DNA from: Thermofilaceae archaeon
Lineage (GTDB): Archaea > Thermoproteota > Thermoprotei > Thermofilales > Thermofilaceae
NCBI GenBank assembly: GCA_038731975.1
Contig: JAVYQJ010000004.1
Coordinates: 1 to 64,000 of the forward strand
Length of the DNA stretch: 64,000 nucleotides
Direction of reading: 5' to 3'
Below, one piece after another: positions 7,776-16,213 of this stretch. The position numbers and the translations under genes are program-made. The stretch's first letter is position 1. Every line of letters starts with the position of its first letter. The notes under the pieces are model-generated. The model had not been told where the DNA came from. It was given only the letters and a program-made list of their open reading frames with translations, and did not search any database.

Positions 7776-8966
7776 GTGGTGCGTGCGGCTAGGCGCGCCG
7801 GCTATGTGGAGTACGCGATCAGGGAGATTGACGCTCTCGCCAGGCAGCTTGAGCGTAGCGGGAGGCGGGTCATCAGGCTGAACATCGGGGACCCCGTCGC
7901 GTACGGCCTCCAACCGCCCCAGGAGCTTAGGCGTCTGCTGGCTCAGGCTGTGGAGGAGGGTTACAACTTCTACTCGCCGAGCGAGGGGTTGTGGGAGCTG
8001 AGGGAGGCGATCGCGGAGAGGGAGCGTAGGGTTTGGGGGGTGGATGTTTCGCCGGAGGATGTGCTGGTGACGACGGGGGTTTCGGAGGGGATCAGCATGC
8101 TGATGGCCGCGCTCATCGATGAGGGGGATGAGGTCCTCCTGCCCTCCCCCTGCTACCCCGTCTACGTCCCCTACGTTAGGCTGTACGGTGGAGTGCCGAA
8201 GTTCTACCGCGTAGTTGAGGAGGGTGGGGTGTGGAGGCTGGGGGACGACCCTGCAGAGCTCGTCACGCCCCGCACGAAGGCTGTCGTCATCATCAATCCC
8301 CACAACCCGACGGGGGCCGTCCTGAGCGAGGGGGAGGTGCGCAAGCTCGTCGAGGCGGCTCTATCGGTTGGAGCTTGCGTGGTCTCGGACGAGATTTACG
8401 ACGAGCTGGTGCTCGAGGGCTGCTACAGGAGCACGGCCGCCGTAGCCGGGGATGCACCGCTGATCGTCTTGAACGGCTTCTCGAAGCGATGGCTGGTGAC
8501 CGGCTGGAGGCTCGGCTACATGTACTTCCGCGGGCCCGGGTCGGAGGAGGTGCGGGACGCGGTTGTCAAGCTGGCGAGGACAAGGCTCTGCCCACCGACG
8601 CCGGCTCAAAGGGCGGCCGCGCTCTTCCTGCAGCGGGAGGAACCGTTCGTTAAGCAATTGAGGGAGGAGGTGAGAGTGAGGAGGGACTTCTTCGTCAAGC
8701 TCGTTAAAGAGGTTCCGGGGTTGGAGCTGGCGAAGCCCATGGGCGCCTTCTACGCTTACCCGAGGCTCGCGGTGGAGGGCGATTGGGGCGACGATTACGG
8801 CTTCGCGAAAGCCCTACTGATGGAGGAGGGCGTGGCCGTCGTGCACGGGGGAGGGTTCTACGACTACAGGCGCGACAGGTTCAGGGTCGTCTTCCTGCCG
8901 CCCAGCGAGATGATGGCTGAAGCCGTGGAGAGGATAGAGAGGTTCATCGAGCGCCACTCGAGCTAG
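7776..8966 (+). CDS. class I/II PLP-dependent aminotransferase
   Basis: A 396-residue fold-type I aminotransferase of the AspC/AlaA type. Visible landmarks are NIGDPVAYGLQPP near residue 37, YNFYSPSEGLWELREAIA, TGVSEGISMLMAAL, IINPHNPTGAVL (about 182-193), SDEIYDEL (about 214-221) and GFSKRWLVTGWRLGY, in which Lys247 should form the Schiff base with PLP. It resembles archaeal alanine/aspartate aminotransferases. The start is GTG 7776 (or 7779); a TATA-like gattattta near 7747-7755 supports a leaderless message. Its last four bases overlap the convergent cyclodeaminase-like gene. Amino-acid specificity is not determined by sequence alone. Confidence 0.9.
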   Translation: MVRAARRAGYVEYAIREIDALARQLERSGRRVIRLNIGDPVAYGLQPPQELRRLLAQAVEEGYNFYSPSEGLWELREAIAERERRVWGVDVSPEDVLVTTGVSEGISMLMAALIDEGDEVLLPSPCYPVYVPYVRLYGGVPKFYRVVEEGGVWRLGDDPAELVTPRTKAVVIINPHNPTGAVLSEGEVRKLVEAALSVGACVVSDEIYDELVLEGCYRSTAAVAGDAPLIVLNGFSKRWLVTGWRLGYMYFRGPGSEEVRDAVVKLARTRLCPPTPAQRAAALFLQREEPFVKQLREEVRVRRDFFVKLVKEVPGLELAKPMGAFYAYPRLAVEGDWGDDYGFAKALLMEEGVAVVHGGGFYDYRRDRFRVVFLPPSEMMAEAVERIERFIERHSS

Positions 8967-9991
8967 AGCCAATCAGTGGAGCGCCAGAGCGGGAGCCTCG
9001 TTCCAAGCCCCCTCCTAACCGCCTCCCTGTACAACCTGTAGGCGACTATGACGTCTTCGCACGCCATCCCGATTGGGCTGAAGAACCTCAACCCACCACC
9101 CTCCGGTTTCCCTCTCGCAACGATGCTGGCGATGCTCTCGATTCTACCCTCGTCGAGGAGGCCCCGCTTCCAGAGCTGCGTAAGGGAGACCCACTCCCTG
9201 CTCTTTATCTGCTCCCAGTAGTCCACTACGATCCTATCGGCCCTGAGCACAGTCGCTTCCTCGAACTCGTTCTTCCCGATTTCGATGCAAGCCACATCCC
9301 GCTTGAGCCACGAGTCCCTCACCACGGGGGATCGAGCGGTGGTTGCCGTAACGACGATGTCGCTGCCCCTCACGGCTTCCTCCAGTTTCTCCGCAACCCT
9401 CCCTCCAACCTCTCTCGCGACAGCCTCAGCCTTCCCCCGTATCAAGTCGTAGATTCTGAGCTCCACGCTCGGCAGCGCCCTTGCGATGCAGTGGGCTGCA
9501 GCTCTGCCCACGACTCCAGCCCCCACGATCGTCGCCGTAGCCGCGCCCTCGGGCGACAGGTACTTCGCCCCGACGCCGGCTACAGCACCCGTCCTCACGG
9601 CCGTTATGAGGGCCCCCTCCATCACGGCTAGCGGGCGGCCGGTCTCCGCATCGCTCAACACGACTACATCGAGTCCGTGGGGGAGTCCAATTTCGGGGTT
9701 CGTGTAGAAGCCTGCCGCCCACTTGATGCCGGCGACGTTGAGCTCCTTGAGGTACGCGGGCATCGCGATGATGTGCCCCTTCGGGGAACCGTCCTCCCGG
9801 TAGAACTCGAGGGCCACCTTCGGCGGCATGACAACCGTGCCTTCAGCCATCATCCTCAAGACCCTCTCCACATCAGACAGTGCAGCGCCAAAATCGAGGA
9901 GGCCGCACTCAATCAGGTCCTCCCTACTCAGGTAGAGGATGTCGAGCTGCACCAAAGGCTGGCGTACCAGACGAATATCAAGCTTTCCCAC
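8963..9991 (-). CDS. ornithine cyclodeaminase / mu-crystallin family dehydrogenase
   Basis: The 342-residue protein shows the family pattern: an N-terminal YLSREDLIECGLL, MMAEGTVVMPPKV, then LITAVRTGAVAGVGAKYLS and the Rossmann dinucleotide-binding stretch ATIVGAGVVGRAAAHCIARA near the middle. Late motifs include SDIVVTATTARSPVV. Members include ornithine cyclodeaminase, alanine dehydrogenase (archaeal Ala-DH type) and ketimine reductases; all are NAD(P)-dependent and act on amino-acid imines. It faces the aminotransferase tail to tail, so a shared amino-acid role is possible but not shown. The start is GTG 9991. Confidence 0.88.
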   Translation of the reverse strand: MGKLDIRLVRQPLVQLDILYLSREDLIECGLLDFGAALSDVERVLRMMAEGTVVMPPKVALEFYREDGSPKGHIIAMPAYLKELNVAGIKWAAGFYTNPEIGLPHGLDVVVLSDAETGRPLAVMEGALITAVRTGAVAGVGAKYLSPEGAATATIVGAGVVGRAAAHCIARALPSVELRIYDLIRGKAEAVAREVGGRVAEKLEEAVRGSDIVVTATTARSPVVRDSWLKRDVACIEIGKNEFEEATVLRADRIVVDYWEQIKSREWVSLTQLWKRGLLDEGRIESIASIVARGKPEGGGLRFFSPIGMACEDVIVAYRLYREAVRRGLGTRLPLWRSTDWL

Positions 9992-10031
9992 CGCTCCTTC
10001 AACCGCGAGCTTGATTGAGAGGGTTCTTAGC

Positions 10032-10769
10032 CTAGAGGGGCGCGATCAGCCTGTAGTACATCACCGTGGCTCGCACCGCAGGGATTGCTCGCACGAGATG
10101 CCCCATCATGACCTCCAGGTCTGCCAGCTTCAGCCCCGCTTCACCCTCACCCCTGACGAGCAGCAGGCGGCGCGAGACCGTCTCGGCTTTCTCGAAGAGC
10201 TTCTCGAGACGGCGGAGGTACTCGCCGACGTAGTACGACTTCTCCAGCTCGGCCTCGACCAGCTCAGCTTTCACGCCGGGGACTTCGACCTCAACCACGT
10301 CCATGTCGGTTATCCACTCCAGGCTGGTGATGGCGTTCTCCTCCTCGCTCGTTAAGCTCCGCTCGATGGGTACGGACGCCTCGAAGAGGAAAGCCTTCAC
10401 ATAGCGCCCCAGCTCGCTCAGCTCTTCGAGCGCCTCGCCCGGAACGAGCCTGTGGAGAGGGGTTCCCCTCTCGAGGGCCCCCCTCAGGATCTCTGGGTCA
10501 ACCTTGAGCTTGCTCGCGAGTTGCAAAGCCACAGCGTCCTCGTCCACGTAGAACTCGATGAACGCCAGACCCCCGTGGGTCGCGGGTATGGGTGTGATGC
10601 CCTCGAGCTCGACGGGTCTCTCCGCCTCCAAGGCCACGCTGGGTGTGAGTTGGAGGGGCCAATCCCCCTTGAAGGACTGTATGGCGTCAATGTACTCAAA
10701 AGCTTGAGCGATGCTAATCCCCTTAACCCTCTCGCTGAGGAGGATCCTGTAGCCACCCTCATCGCTCAT
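10032..10769 (-). CDS. hypothetical protein, 245 aa
   Basis: I do not recognise this family. The protein is acidic, without membrane segments, and has an alpha/beta first half (TPSVALEAERPVELEG, THGGLAFIEFYVDEDAVAL) and a long helical second half (roughly residues 165-245) that may form a coiled coil (AELEKSYYVGEYLRRLEKLFEK). ATG 10769 is preceded by a TATA-like tttattt on the reverse strand about 24 bases upstream. It stands alone between a metabolic gene and a VapBC pair. Confidence 0.65.
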   Translation of the reverse strand: MSDEGGYRILLSERVKGISIAQAFEYIDAIQSFKGDWPLQLTPSVALEAERPVELEGITPIPATHGGLAFIEFYVDEDAVALQLASKLKVDPEILRGALERGTPLHRLVPGEALEELSELGRYVKAFLFEASVPIERSLTSEEENAITSLEWITDMDVVEVEVPGVKAELVEAELEKSYYVGEYLRRLEKLFEKAETVSRRLLLVRGEGEAGLKLADLEVMMGHLVRAIPAVRATVMYYRLIAPL

Positions 10770-10915
10770 AAGCGCCTAGAGAGGCGCACGCAAATAAAAC
10801 TGACCCGAAAGGGTGGACTCCCAGCCGGGACTCCCCGCTCTCTTGGGAGCTTGCACTCCGGATCAGCCAGCTGGGTTTTAATACTACCATGGGAGATTAC
10901 CATTTGGTGAGCCCT

Positions 10916-11152
10916 ATGGGTAAGCTTGTCAACGTCTCGGTGAAGGTCCCGAAAGAGCTGAAGGAACAGATGAAGCAGGTGGACGTCAATTGGAGCGAGT
11001 ACCTAAGGAGCGTCATTGAGGCCAAAGTGAGGGAGGAACTGGCGAAGAAAGCTGCGAGCAGGCTTGACGAGATCAGGAGAGGGGCTGCGAAAGTTCAAAC
11101 GGGTGAGATTGTCAAATGGCTGCGGGAGGATCGCGTGAGAGGCTCCGAGTAG
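10916..11152 (+). CDS. vapB: VapB-type ribbon-helix-helix antitoxin
   Basis: This 78-residue protein starts with the strand LVNVSVKVPKELKEQM and continues WSEYLRSVIEAKVREELAKK, the strand-helix-helix of MetJ/Arc/CopG-type antitoxins, and ends in a charged tail expected to bind the toxin. I prefer ATG 10916 over ATG 10889: the TATA-like ttttaatac at 10874-10882 would place transcription start near 10905, after the earlier ATG. It overlaps the following PIN gene by about 37 bases or by one base, depending on the toxin start. Confidence 0.82.
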   Translation: MGKLVNVSVKVPKELKEQMKQVDVNWSEYLRSVIEAKVREELAKKAASRLDEIRRGAAKVQTGEIVKWLREDRVRGSE

Positions 11153-11595
11153 TGCTCGACGCTAGCGTGGTGTCGAAGTGGATTGTACCGGGTGAGCCCT
11201 GGGAGGAAGAGGCTGCCCTCCTCTGCAAGAGAGTTGCGGAGGGTCGCGTGGAAGCTCACGTTCCAGCCCTCCTACTTTACGAGGTTTCCTCCGTGATTTT
11301 AAGAGTAGCCCGCGCGGGTGCGGTGAAGATGGAAGATGCCTTGGAGGCACTTGCGCTCCTCAACTACCTCTTGAGCGTGCACCCGGCCGAGTGGCGGGAC
11401 ATGCCGGAAATCGTAAGGCTCGCCCATGCTACGGGGCTGACCGTTTACGATTCCGCCTACCTTCACCTGGCTGCGAGCACTGGCGCGGTACTGGTGACAG
11501 CTGACGAGGAGCTAGCCACCAAGGGCAAGAGGGTTGCGGATGTCATCCATTTAGCCGATTTGGCATCCCGCCTGAGGAGGCTGGGGATCCCTTAA
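11116..11595 (+). CDS. vapC: VapC-type PIN-domain toxin
   Basis: The PIN core is clear: VVLDASVVSKWIVP with the first catalytic Asp, LLLYEVSSVILRVA with the Glu, TVYDSAYLHLAAS with the third acidic residue, then LVTADEELATKGK. This is the archaeal VapC subtype close to Pyrobaculum PIN nucleases. ATG 11116 is the longest start; GTG 11152, which shares its first base with the vapB stop, is also plausible. Its 3' end overlaps the convergent ATPase gene by 53 bases, an unusually long tail-to-tail overlap. Confidence 0.88.
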   Translation: MAAGGSRERLRVVLDASVVSKWIVPGEPWEEEAALLCKRVAEGRVEAHVPALLLYEVSSVILRVARAGAVKMEDALEALALLNYLLSVHPAEWRDMPEIVRLAHATGLTVYDSAYLHLAASTGAVLVTADEELATKGKRVADVIHLADLASRLRRLGIP

Positions 11596-12784
11596 AGCCG
11601 CCCCAAAGGTCGAGGAGGAAGAGGGGCACGTCCTCATCGGAGAGAATGATGACGTTCCTCGGGTACCTTCTGTGCGGCTTCCCCGTCTTTACCTCGATCT
11701 TTAGGTTGCCGGCTATCACGTCAACTTCGTAACCGTTGCGCCAGAAGTACACCTCCCCGAACCTCCTGAAAGCGTGCTCCTGCACAACCCACTCGACCAG
11801 CGCTGCCCTCTGCGGCGGGAGGGCTAGGAGGCTTGAGAAAGCCCGGGCGGCAAAGGGGTCGCGGAAGAATATCTTCTTCTCGCGCCTGTAAAACACCCTG
11901 TCCCCGTGCCTCATGTAAGCGACTGAGACGAGGAACATGTCCTCCATCAGCCTCACGTAGTCCTGGACCGTGTTGTGGGATACGCCCAGCTCGCCGGCGA
12001 TCGCGTTGTAGCTCAGCGCGCTCGGAGCCTTCGCGATCAGCTCCCTCGCGATGAGCCGGAGGAGCCTCGGGTTTCTACCCGCTTTCACCACGTCGCGTTC
12101 AACGCTCGCAACGAGATCCTCGGCGAACCTCGCGTCACTGTTGATGCTCCTCGGAAAACCCCCGGTCACGAGGTACTTCTCGAATAGCGCTACCAATCTA
12201 CTGTGCTCACTGGGTTTCGGTTCAACCCCGAGCGCTGCGACGTACTCGGGGTAGCTGAGGGGGAGCACCTCGATCGTCCTACCCTCACCCCTCCTCCCGG
12301 GGAAGGCCTCAGCGAACGCTTTGATCCTGAAAGAGGCTGAACCGAGGAGGATGAGCACGTCGCTATCGAAGTAGCCCATATCGATGAACCCCTTCACGAT
12401 CCTCCACCAATCCTCTAGACCGGTGACCTCATCGAGCACCACCACTGAGGATTTAACGCCGTGAGCCTGCCTGAAGCCCTGGTAGAACTCGAGCACCCTC
12501 CTCAGCTCCTTCACGTCCGCCGCCAAGTCGCAGTTGAAGTAGAAGATGGACGCGGGGTCCCGATCCTTCAACAGCTGCGAGATGAGGAGTTTCACGCCGG
12601 TCGTTTTGCCCACCTGCCTCGGCCCTAGAACGAAGTTGAGGGAGAAAGGCTTCAGTGAAACCGAGCTCAACCAGTTGGGCGTCCACTTGACCTCCATCCT
12701 GCTGAACTCCCGGAGATCCCTATCCCTTTCCACCCAGTTGCTCCACTCCCACCAGGGGTTCTGCGCGTAAGCTAAATACTCCAT
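11543..12784 (-). CDS. AAA-type ATPase with DUF4143 C-terminal domain
   Basis: This 413-residue protein has a Walker A loop GPRQVGKTTGVKLL near residue 55, Walker B in SSVVVLDEVTGLED near 115 and sensor-like LILLGSASFRIK. The second half contains a winged-helix segment (ELIAKAPSALSYNAIAGELG, VSHNTVQDYVRLMEDM) and a nuclease-like EVDVIAGNLKIEVKTGKPH. This two-part layout is the ATPase/DUF4143 family common in archaea, sometimes called archaeal MoxR-like or PD-(D/E)xK-linked ATPases; its cellular role is unknown. The EVDVI...EVKTGK residues match the D-x(n)-E-x-K nuclease core. Its promoter carries two inverted repeats. Confidence 0.85.
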   Translation of the reverse strand: MEYLAYAQNPWWEWSNWVERDRDLREFSRMEVKWTPNWLSSVSLKPFSLNFVLGPRQVGKTTGVKLLISQLLKDRDPASIFYFNCDLAADVKELRRVLEFYQGFRQAHGVKSSVVVLDEVTGLEDWWRIVKGFIDMGYFDSDVLILLGSASFRIKAFAEAFPGRRGEGRTIEVLPLSYPEYVAALGVEPKPSEHSRLVALFEKYLVTGGFPRSINSDARFAEDLVASVERDVVKAGRNPRLLRLIARELIAKAPSALSYNAIAGELGVSHNTVQDYVRLMEDMFLVSVAYMRHGDRVFYRREKKIFFRDPFAARAFSSLLALPPQRAALVEWVVQEHAFRRFGEVYFWRNGYEVDVIAGNLKIEVKTGKPHRRYPRNVIILSDEDVPLFLLDLWGGFKGSPASSGGMPNRLNG

Positions 12785-12840
12785 TCAGTCCTTAGACTGA
12801 CAAGGACTTTTATATATTTTGTCAGTATACTGTCAAGGTA
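12785..12840 (-). promoter_or_regulatory. promoter of the DUF4143 ATPase with two inverted repeats
   Basis: On the reverse strand an aaaatatataaaag box (12807-12820) lies about 29 bases before ATG 12784. It is bracketed by two inverted repeats. AGTCCTT (12787-12793) pairs with AAGGACT (12802-12808) around an 8-base loop. An 18-base near-palindrome TTGTCAGTATACTGTCAA spans 12819-12836 with one mismatched pair. Sites on both sides of a TATA box are expected for an archaeal repressor, possibly an autoregulator. Confidence 0.6.
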
Positions 12841-12869
12841 GACTTAAGGGCACGCGGTAACGGGGCGGC

Positions 12870-13766
12870 GTGCTCCAACTGGTTGCACAAGCCGTCGGCC
12901 TCATGCTGGCTGGAGTGGCCCTAGCTAGGCTGTACCCGAAGCCGGTTGACATCCTGAACAAGCTCCTCTTCTACGGTACACTTCCTCTCGCCCTAACGGT
13001 CTCCATCGTCAGGATCGCGGATCTGATAGCCTTCTCCCTCGCCTTCGGAGCGGCTTTAATTCACATGGCGGCTACGATGGGCGCCGCGATAGCTCTAGCC
13101 AAGCTTGCGAGACTCGAGTCGGGGAGGGAGCTAGTAACCCTCATCAGCCTCCCCAACGCCCTCTTCATCGCCTTCCCCCTAGCTGCAGCCCTGCTCGGCG
13201 ACTCGAAGTACGCCGTCCCCCACGCTGTAGCCTTCAATGCGATCCTCGTCCTGCTCTTAGCCTACCTCGGCTCCAGGGGGCCTAGACGGGTCAGAGCCGC
13301 GGTAGCCCTGTACGCGGCCTCCTTCATCGCGGGTTTAGCGCTGAACCTCGCGGGCGCATACAGGGTAGCGGCCAGCTTCTTCGATACGTTGGCGAGAACC
13401 GTCAGCACGGTCAACCAGCTGTCCTTCGTCGTCGTCGGTGCCAGTCTCTACCCGCTAAGAGTCTCCCGATCAATGTCGAGGAGCATCGCCCTCGTCGCGG
13501 CCTTCCGCTACCTCGCCTCCCCCCTGATGCTCCTGGCAGCCCTCTCGGCTTTCAGCTTCCTCGGGCTCACCCTCGACTCGGGGTTCGTAGCCGGATCGCT
13601 CCTACAGAGCATCATGCCCCCCGCGGTCACCTGCATCGTTATAGGGAGGGAGCTGAGGATGGATGAGAGTCTCATAGCGGCAGCGATCGTGACGCTCACC
13701 CCGGCGTCCGTCATCCTCGCCGTGCTCCTTCAAGGCGTGGGGGCGATCCCTGGTAGCTTCGGGTAG
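12870..13766 (+). CDS. AEC (auxin efflux carrier)-family membrane transporter
   Basis: The 298-residue protein has about ten hydrophobic segments, a broken-helix pattern and the family features LARLYPKPVDILNKLLFYGTLP at the start, SLPNALFIAFPLAAALLGD in the middle, and FVVVGASLYPL plus LLQSIMPPAVTCIVIGREL near the end. AEC carriers, with bacterial MdcF and MleP relatives, move organic anions such as malate or malonate across the membrane. The start codon at 12870 is GTG. The last 37 bases overlap the convergent asparagine-synthetase-like gene. The substrate is unknown. Confidence 0.85.
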   Translation: MLQLVAQAVGLMLAGVALARLYPKPVDILNKLLFYGTLPLALTVSIVRIADLIAFSLAFGAALIHMAATMGAAIALAKLARLESGRELVTLISLPNALFIAFPLAAALLGDSKYAVPHAVAFNAILVLLLAYLGSRGPRRVRAAVALYAASFIAGLALNLAGAYRVAASFFDTLARTVSTVNQLSFVVVGASLYPLRVSRSMSRSIALVAAFRYLASPLMLLAALSAFSFLGLTLDSGFVAGSLLQSIMPPAVTCIVIGRELRMDESLIAAAIVTLTPASVILAVLLQGVGAIPGSFG

Positions 13767-14866
13767 GGTCTCGCCTCCCAAACGGCTGGGAGGCCGCAAA
13801 CGAACCTGGTCAACCTCTCCACGCCGATCCCGAAGCCGGCTGAGGGAGAGACCCCCGTCTTCAGCATGTCCAGGTACCAGCTGTACTCGGCCGGGTTCTC
13901 GCCGCTATCTATCAAGCGCTGCAGTACTCTGCCGTACTCGTACTCGCGCTCAGCCCCCGAAGCAGCTTCCCCGAAGCCCTCCGGGTACACCAAGTCGAAG
14001 TCCCTGAGGATGCCGGGCCTCTCAGGGTCCTCCCGATCGTAAAAGCCCCTCGCCGTCTTCGGGTAGTCGATTATGAAGAAGGGGCGGTCGAAGCTGGCGC
14101 TCAGCGCGACCTCCGCCTCCCACGGGATCTCCTCGCCCAACTTCACCGGGTAGCCCATTTCGCCGGCCAGCTTTACAGCCTGCTCGTAGGTGATCCTCGG
14201 GAAAGGCGGCCTGTACTGCTCCATGTCGCGTCCCAGCGCCTCCAGGTCCCTCCAGTTATCCTCCAGGACCCGGCCGATGACGTAGCAGAGCAAACCCTCT
14301 GCGATCCTCATCGCGTCCTCGTAGCTAGCCCTCCTCATCTCTATGTCCACCTGGAAGAACTCGGCCAAGTGCCTACCCGTCAGGAGGGCTTCGGGCCTCT
14401 CCAGGCGAACGTTCGGGGAGACGAAGTAGATCCTGCCTAGCACGTGCGCCATCATCTGCTTGTAGAGGATGGCGCTGCTCATCACCTTGTACTTGTGCCC
14501 GTAGAACTCGACGACGGCCTGCTGAGCCCCCCTTATCCCGGGGTCGGTGGCGGGACCGATGATGGGTGGCAGCAGCTCGGTGAAACCCCTAGCATCCAGG
14601 TACTCGCGGATCGCCCTCAGGATCGTGGCTTGAACCCTGAAGACCCGCGCGTACTTAGACTCGCTGCAGTACAGGTGGTAGCACTTCGAGAGCTTCTCCA
14701 GCAGCTTCGCGGCGAGCGTAGCGCCGTCGCTCTTCGCGTACTTCTCGAACCACTCGACGGACGGGTGCAGCCTGACGATTTTCACGCCCCCTGCTCCAGA
14801 GGGAACGGTTATGAACCTACCTGTCAATTCGACGGAATAAAACAAGTTTGAAATACATTCAGCCAT
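13730..14866 (-). CDS. asparaginyl-tRNA-synthetase-related protein, likely archaeal asparagine synthetase (AS-AR type)
   Basis: This 378-residue protein is a class II aminoacyl-tRNA synthetase core: motif 1-like ATILRAIREYLDARGFTELLPP, motif 2 in YFVSPNVRLERPEALLTGRHLAEFFQVDIEM, and motif 3 in SAGFGIGVERLTRFVCGL. It lacks the N-terminal OB-fold that binds the anticodon in AsnRS and AspRS, having instead only about 60 residues before the core. Stand-alone cores of this type in Pyrococcus (AS-AR) make asparagine from aspartate and ammonia by an aspartyl-adenylate. That role is therefore the best guess; a truncated, tRNA-modifying paralogue is the alternative. It starts with an ATG at 14866 after an A/T-rich promoter region. 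Confidence 0.75.
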   Translation of the reverse strand: MAECISNLFYSVELTGRFITVPSGAGGVKIVRLHPSVEWFEKYAKSDGATLAAKLLEKLSKCYHLYCSESKYARVFRVQATILRAIREYLDARGFTELLPPIIGPATDPGIRGAQQAVVEFYGHKYKVMSSAILYKQMMAHVLGRIYFVSPNVRLERPEALLTGRHLAEFFQVDIEMRRASYEDAMRIAEGLLCYVIGRVLEDNWRDLEALGRDMEQYRPPFPRITYEQAVKLAGEMGYPVKLGEEIPWEAEVALSASFDRPFFIIDYPKTARGFYDREDPERPGILRDFDLVYPEGFGEAASGAEREYEYGRVLQRLIDSGENPAEYSWYLDMLKTGVSPSAGFGIGVERLTRFVCGLPAVWEARPYPKLPGIAPTP

Positions 14867-14945
14867 TTAAGCATGAAATATCGGTCAAGTATACGGGAAA
14901 TTCATGTCTTTTTAGTTGAAATGACATGGAGGTGGCTGCTCGGCT

Positions 14946-16163
14946 TTAGCCCTGCCTACTCGAGCTCTCCCCGAAGGCCTTGAGGAACTGCTCCCGCGCC
15001 TCCCTAAGGCTTACGCCCTTCCGCCTCGAGTACCGCTCGAGGTCGGCCGCCTCTGGTTTCACCCTAACGATCCTCCCCTCCCCGTCGTACGCGATCTTCG
15101 CTCGCACGCGCTCCCCTGAGACCTCGACTTCAACGGTTTCGCGCCTGAGCTTCAACCTGTCGACCACGGTCCAGCGGACGCCCAGCGTGCCGAGCTCCAT
15201 CATCATGAGCTGTGCCAGCTCTCGGGCTCGAGCGGGCTCCGCTAGCACCTGCACTATGAACGCGGGTCTCCCCTTCTTCCCCACCGCTGGGATCGTGTAA
15301 ACGTCCAAAGCCCCCCTCTCCATCAGGAGGTCCCTCGCGTAGGCGAGGAGCTCTCCGTCCACGTCATCAACGTTCGTCTCCAGCACGGCGACCCTATCGC
15401 GAAGCTCGCCGCCGGTCAGCTTCACCTCGTAGGCGATCAGGGGTTGAACCCCGTAATCCCTCGACCCCGCCCCGTAGCCAACTCTCGCAACCTCGAGCAC
15501 CGGCGTTTCAGCCAGAAACTCGTCGGCTAGCGCGGCGAGCACCGCAACCCCGGTTGGCGTCGCCAGCTCCCCCTCCACGGGCCCAAGCCGGAAGGGAATC
15601 CCCCTTAGCCTCAGGATCTCCCTCGTAGCAGGTGCCGGTGATGAGACGAGCCCGTGCGCCGTCCTAACGGGGCCGCCGCCGACCGCTACGGGTGTAGCCA
15701 TCACCCTGCACCCCGCCAACCCTAGACTCTCGATTAGGAGCGGGGCTGCAACAACGTCGAACAGGGTGTCAGCAGAAGCCAGCTCGTGGAGGTGCACCCC
15801 ACCGCCACCGTGCACGGCCGCCTCAGCCTCCTCCATGAGCTTGAGAGCCGCCCGAGCTCTCTCGTAGACGTAGTCTGAGAGGTTGAGAGTCGAGCGGAGC
15901 CTTTCGAGAGCAACGTAGAAGTCTGGGAACCCCCTTTCCGCTTCGGTCTCATCGATCCTCAGATCCAGCCTGACGGCCCGAACTCCAGCCCTTTCCACTC
16001 TCTCGAGCGAGACTTTGAAGCCGCGCACCCCATCAAGGACGGAGGGTAGCGCGGAGGCCAGCTCGTGTAGCCGGTTTACGTCAGCCCCCATGTCCAGCAA
16101 GGCGGCGGTGAGCATGTCGCCTGAAACGCCGGAGACCGATGCGTCAATCAGGAGCGCTCGCAT
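14946..16163 (-). CDS. larC: LarC, nickel insertion protein for the nickel-pincer cofactor
   Basis: The 405-residue protein starts LLIDASVSGVSGDMLTAALLDMGA, the hallmark of LarC (formerly DUF111), and contains EAEAAVHGGGGVHLHELAS, ELATPTGVAVLAALAD and TNVDDVDGELLAY. LarC is a CTP-dependent nickel insertase that finishes the cofactor of lactate racemase LarA. In Lactiplantibacillus plantarum LarC is made from two frames by programmed frameshifting; here it is one continuous frame. It diverges from larB with a 50-base shared promoter. LarA is not in the window. Confidence 0.93.
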   Translation of the reverse strand: MRALLIDASVSGVSGDMLTAALLDMGADVNRLHELASALPSVLDGVRGFKVSLERVERAGVRAVRLDLRIDETEAERGFPDFYVALERLRSTLNLSDYVYERARAALKLMEEAEAAVHGGGGVHLHELASADTLFDVVAAPLLIESLGLAGCRVMATPVAVGGGPVRTAHGLVSSPAPATREILRLRGIPFRLGPVEGELATPTGVAVLAALADEFLAETPVLEVARVGYGAGSRDYGVQPLIAYEVKLTGGELRDRVAVLETNVDDVDGELLAYARDLLMERGALDVYTIPAVGKKGRPAFIVQVLAEPARARELAQLMMMELGTLGVRWTVVDRLKLRRETVEVEVSGERVRAKIAYDGEGRIVRVKPEAADLERYSRRKGVSLREAREQFLKAFGESSSRQG

Positions 16164-16213
16164 CCCTCGTCTACCGAAGCGATACTTATCAGCCTTTCCC
16201 CCCGAAGCCCCTT
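16164..16213. promoter_or_regulatory. shared larC/larB divergent promoter
   Basis: Only 50 bases separate the two start codons. A TATA-like gatacttatc (16180-16189) is about 26-30 bases upstream of larB ATG 16214 and, read in reverse (gataagtatc), about 20-25 bases upstream of the larC start. One box could serve both directions, giving balanced expression of the cofactor genes. Confidence 0.5.

Noticed and set aside
16139-16213. Longer N-terminus for LarB
   Set aside because: The extension crosses the shared promoter and enters the divergent larC gene; ATG 16214 fits the family start.
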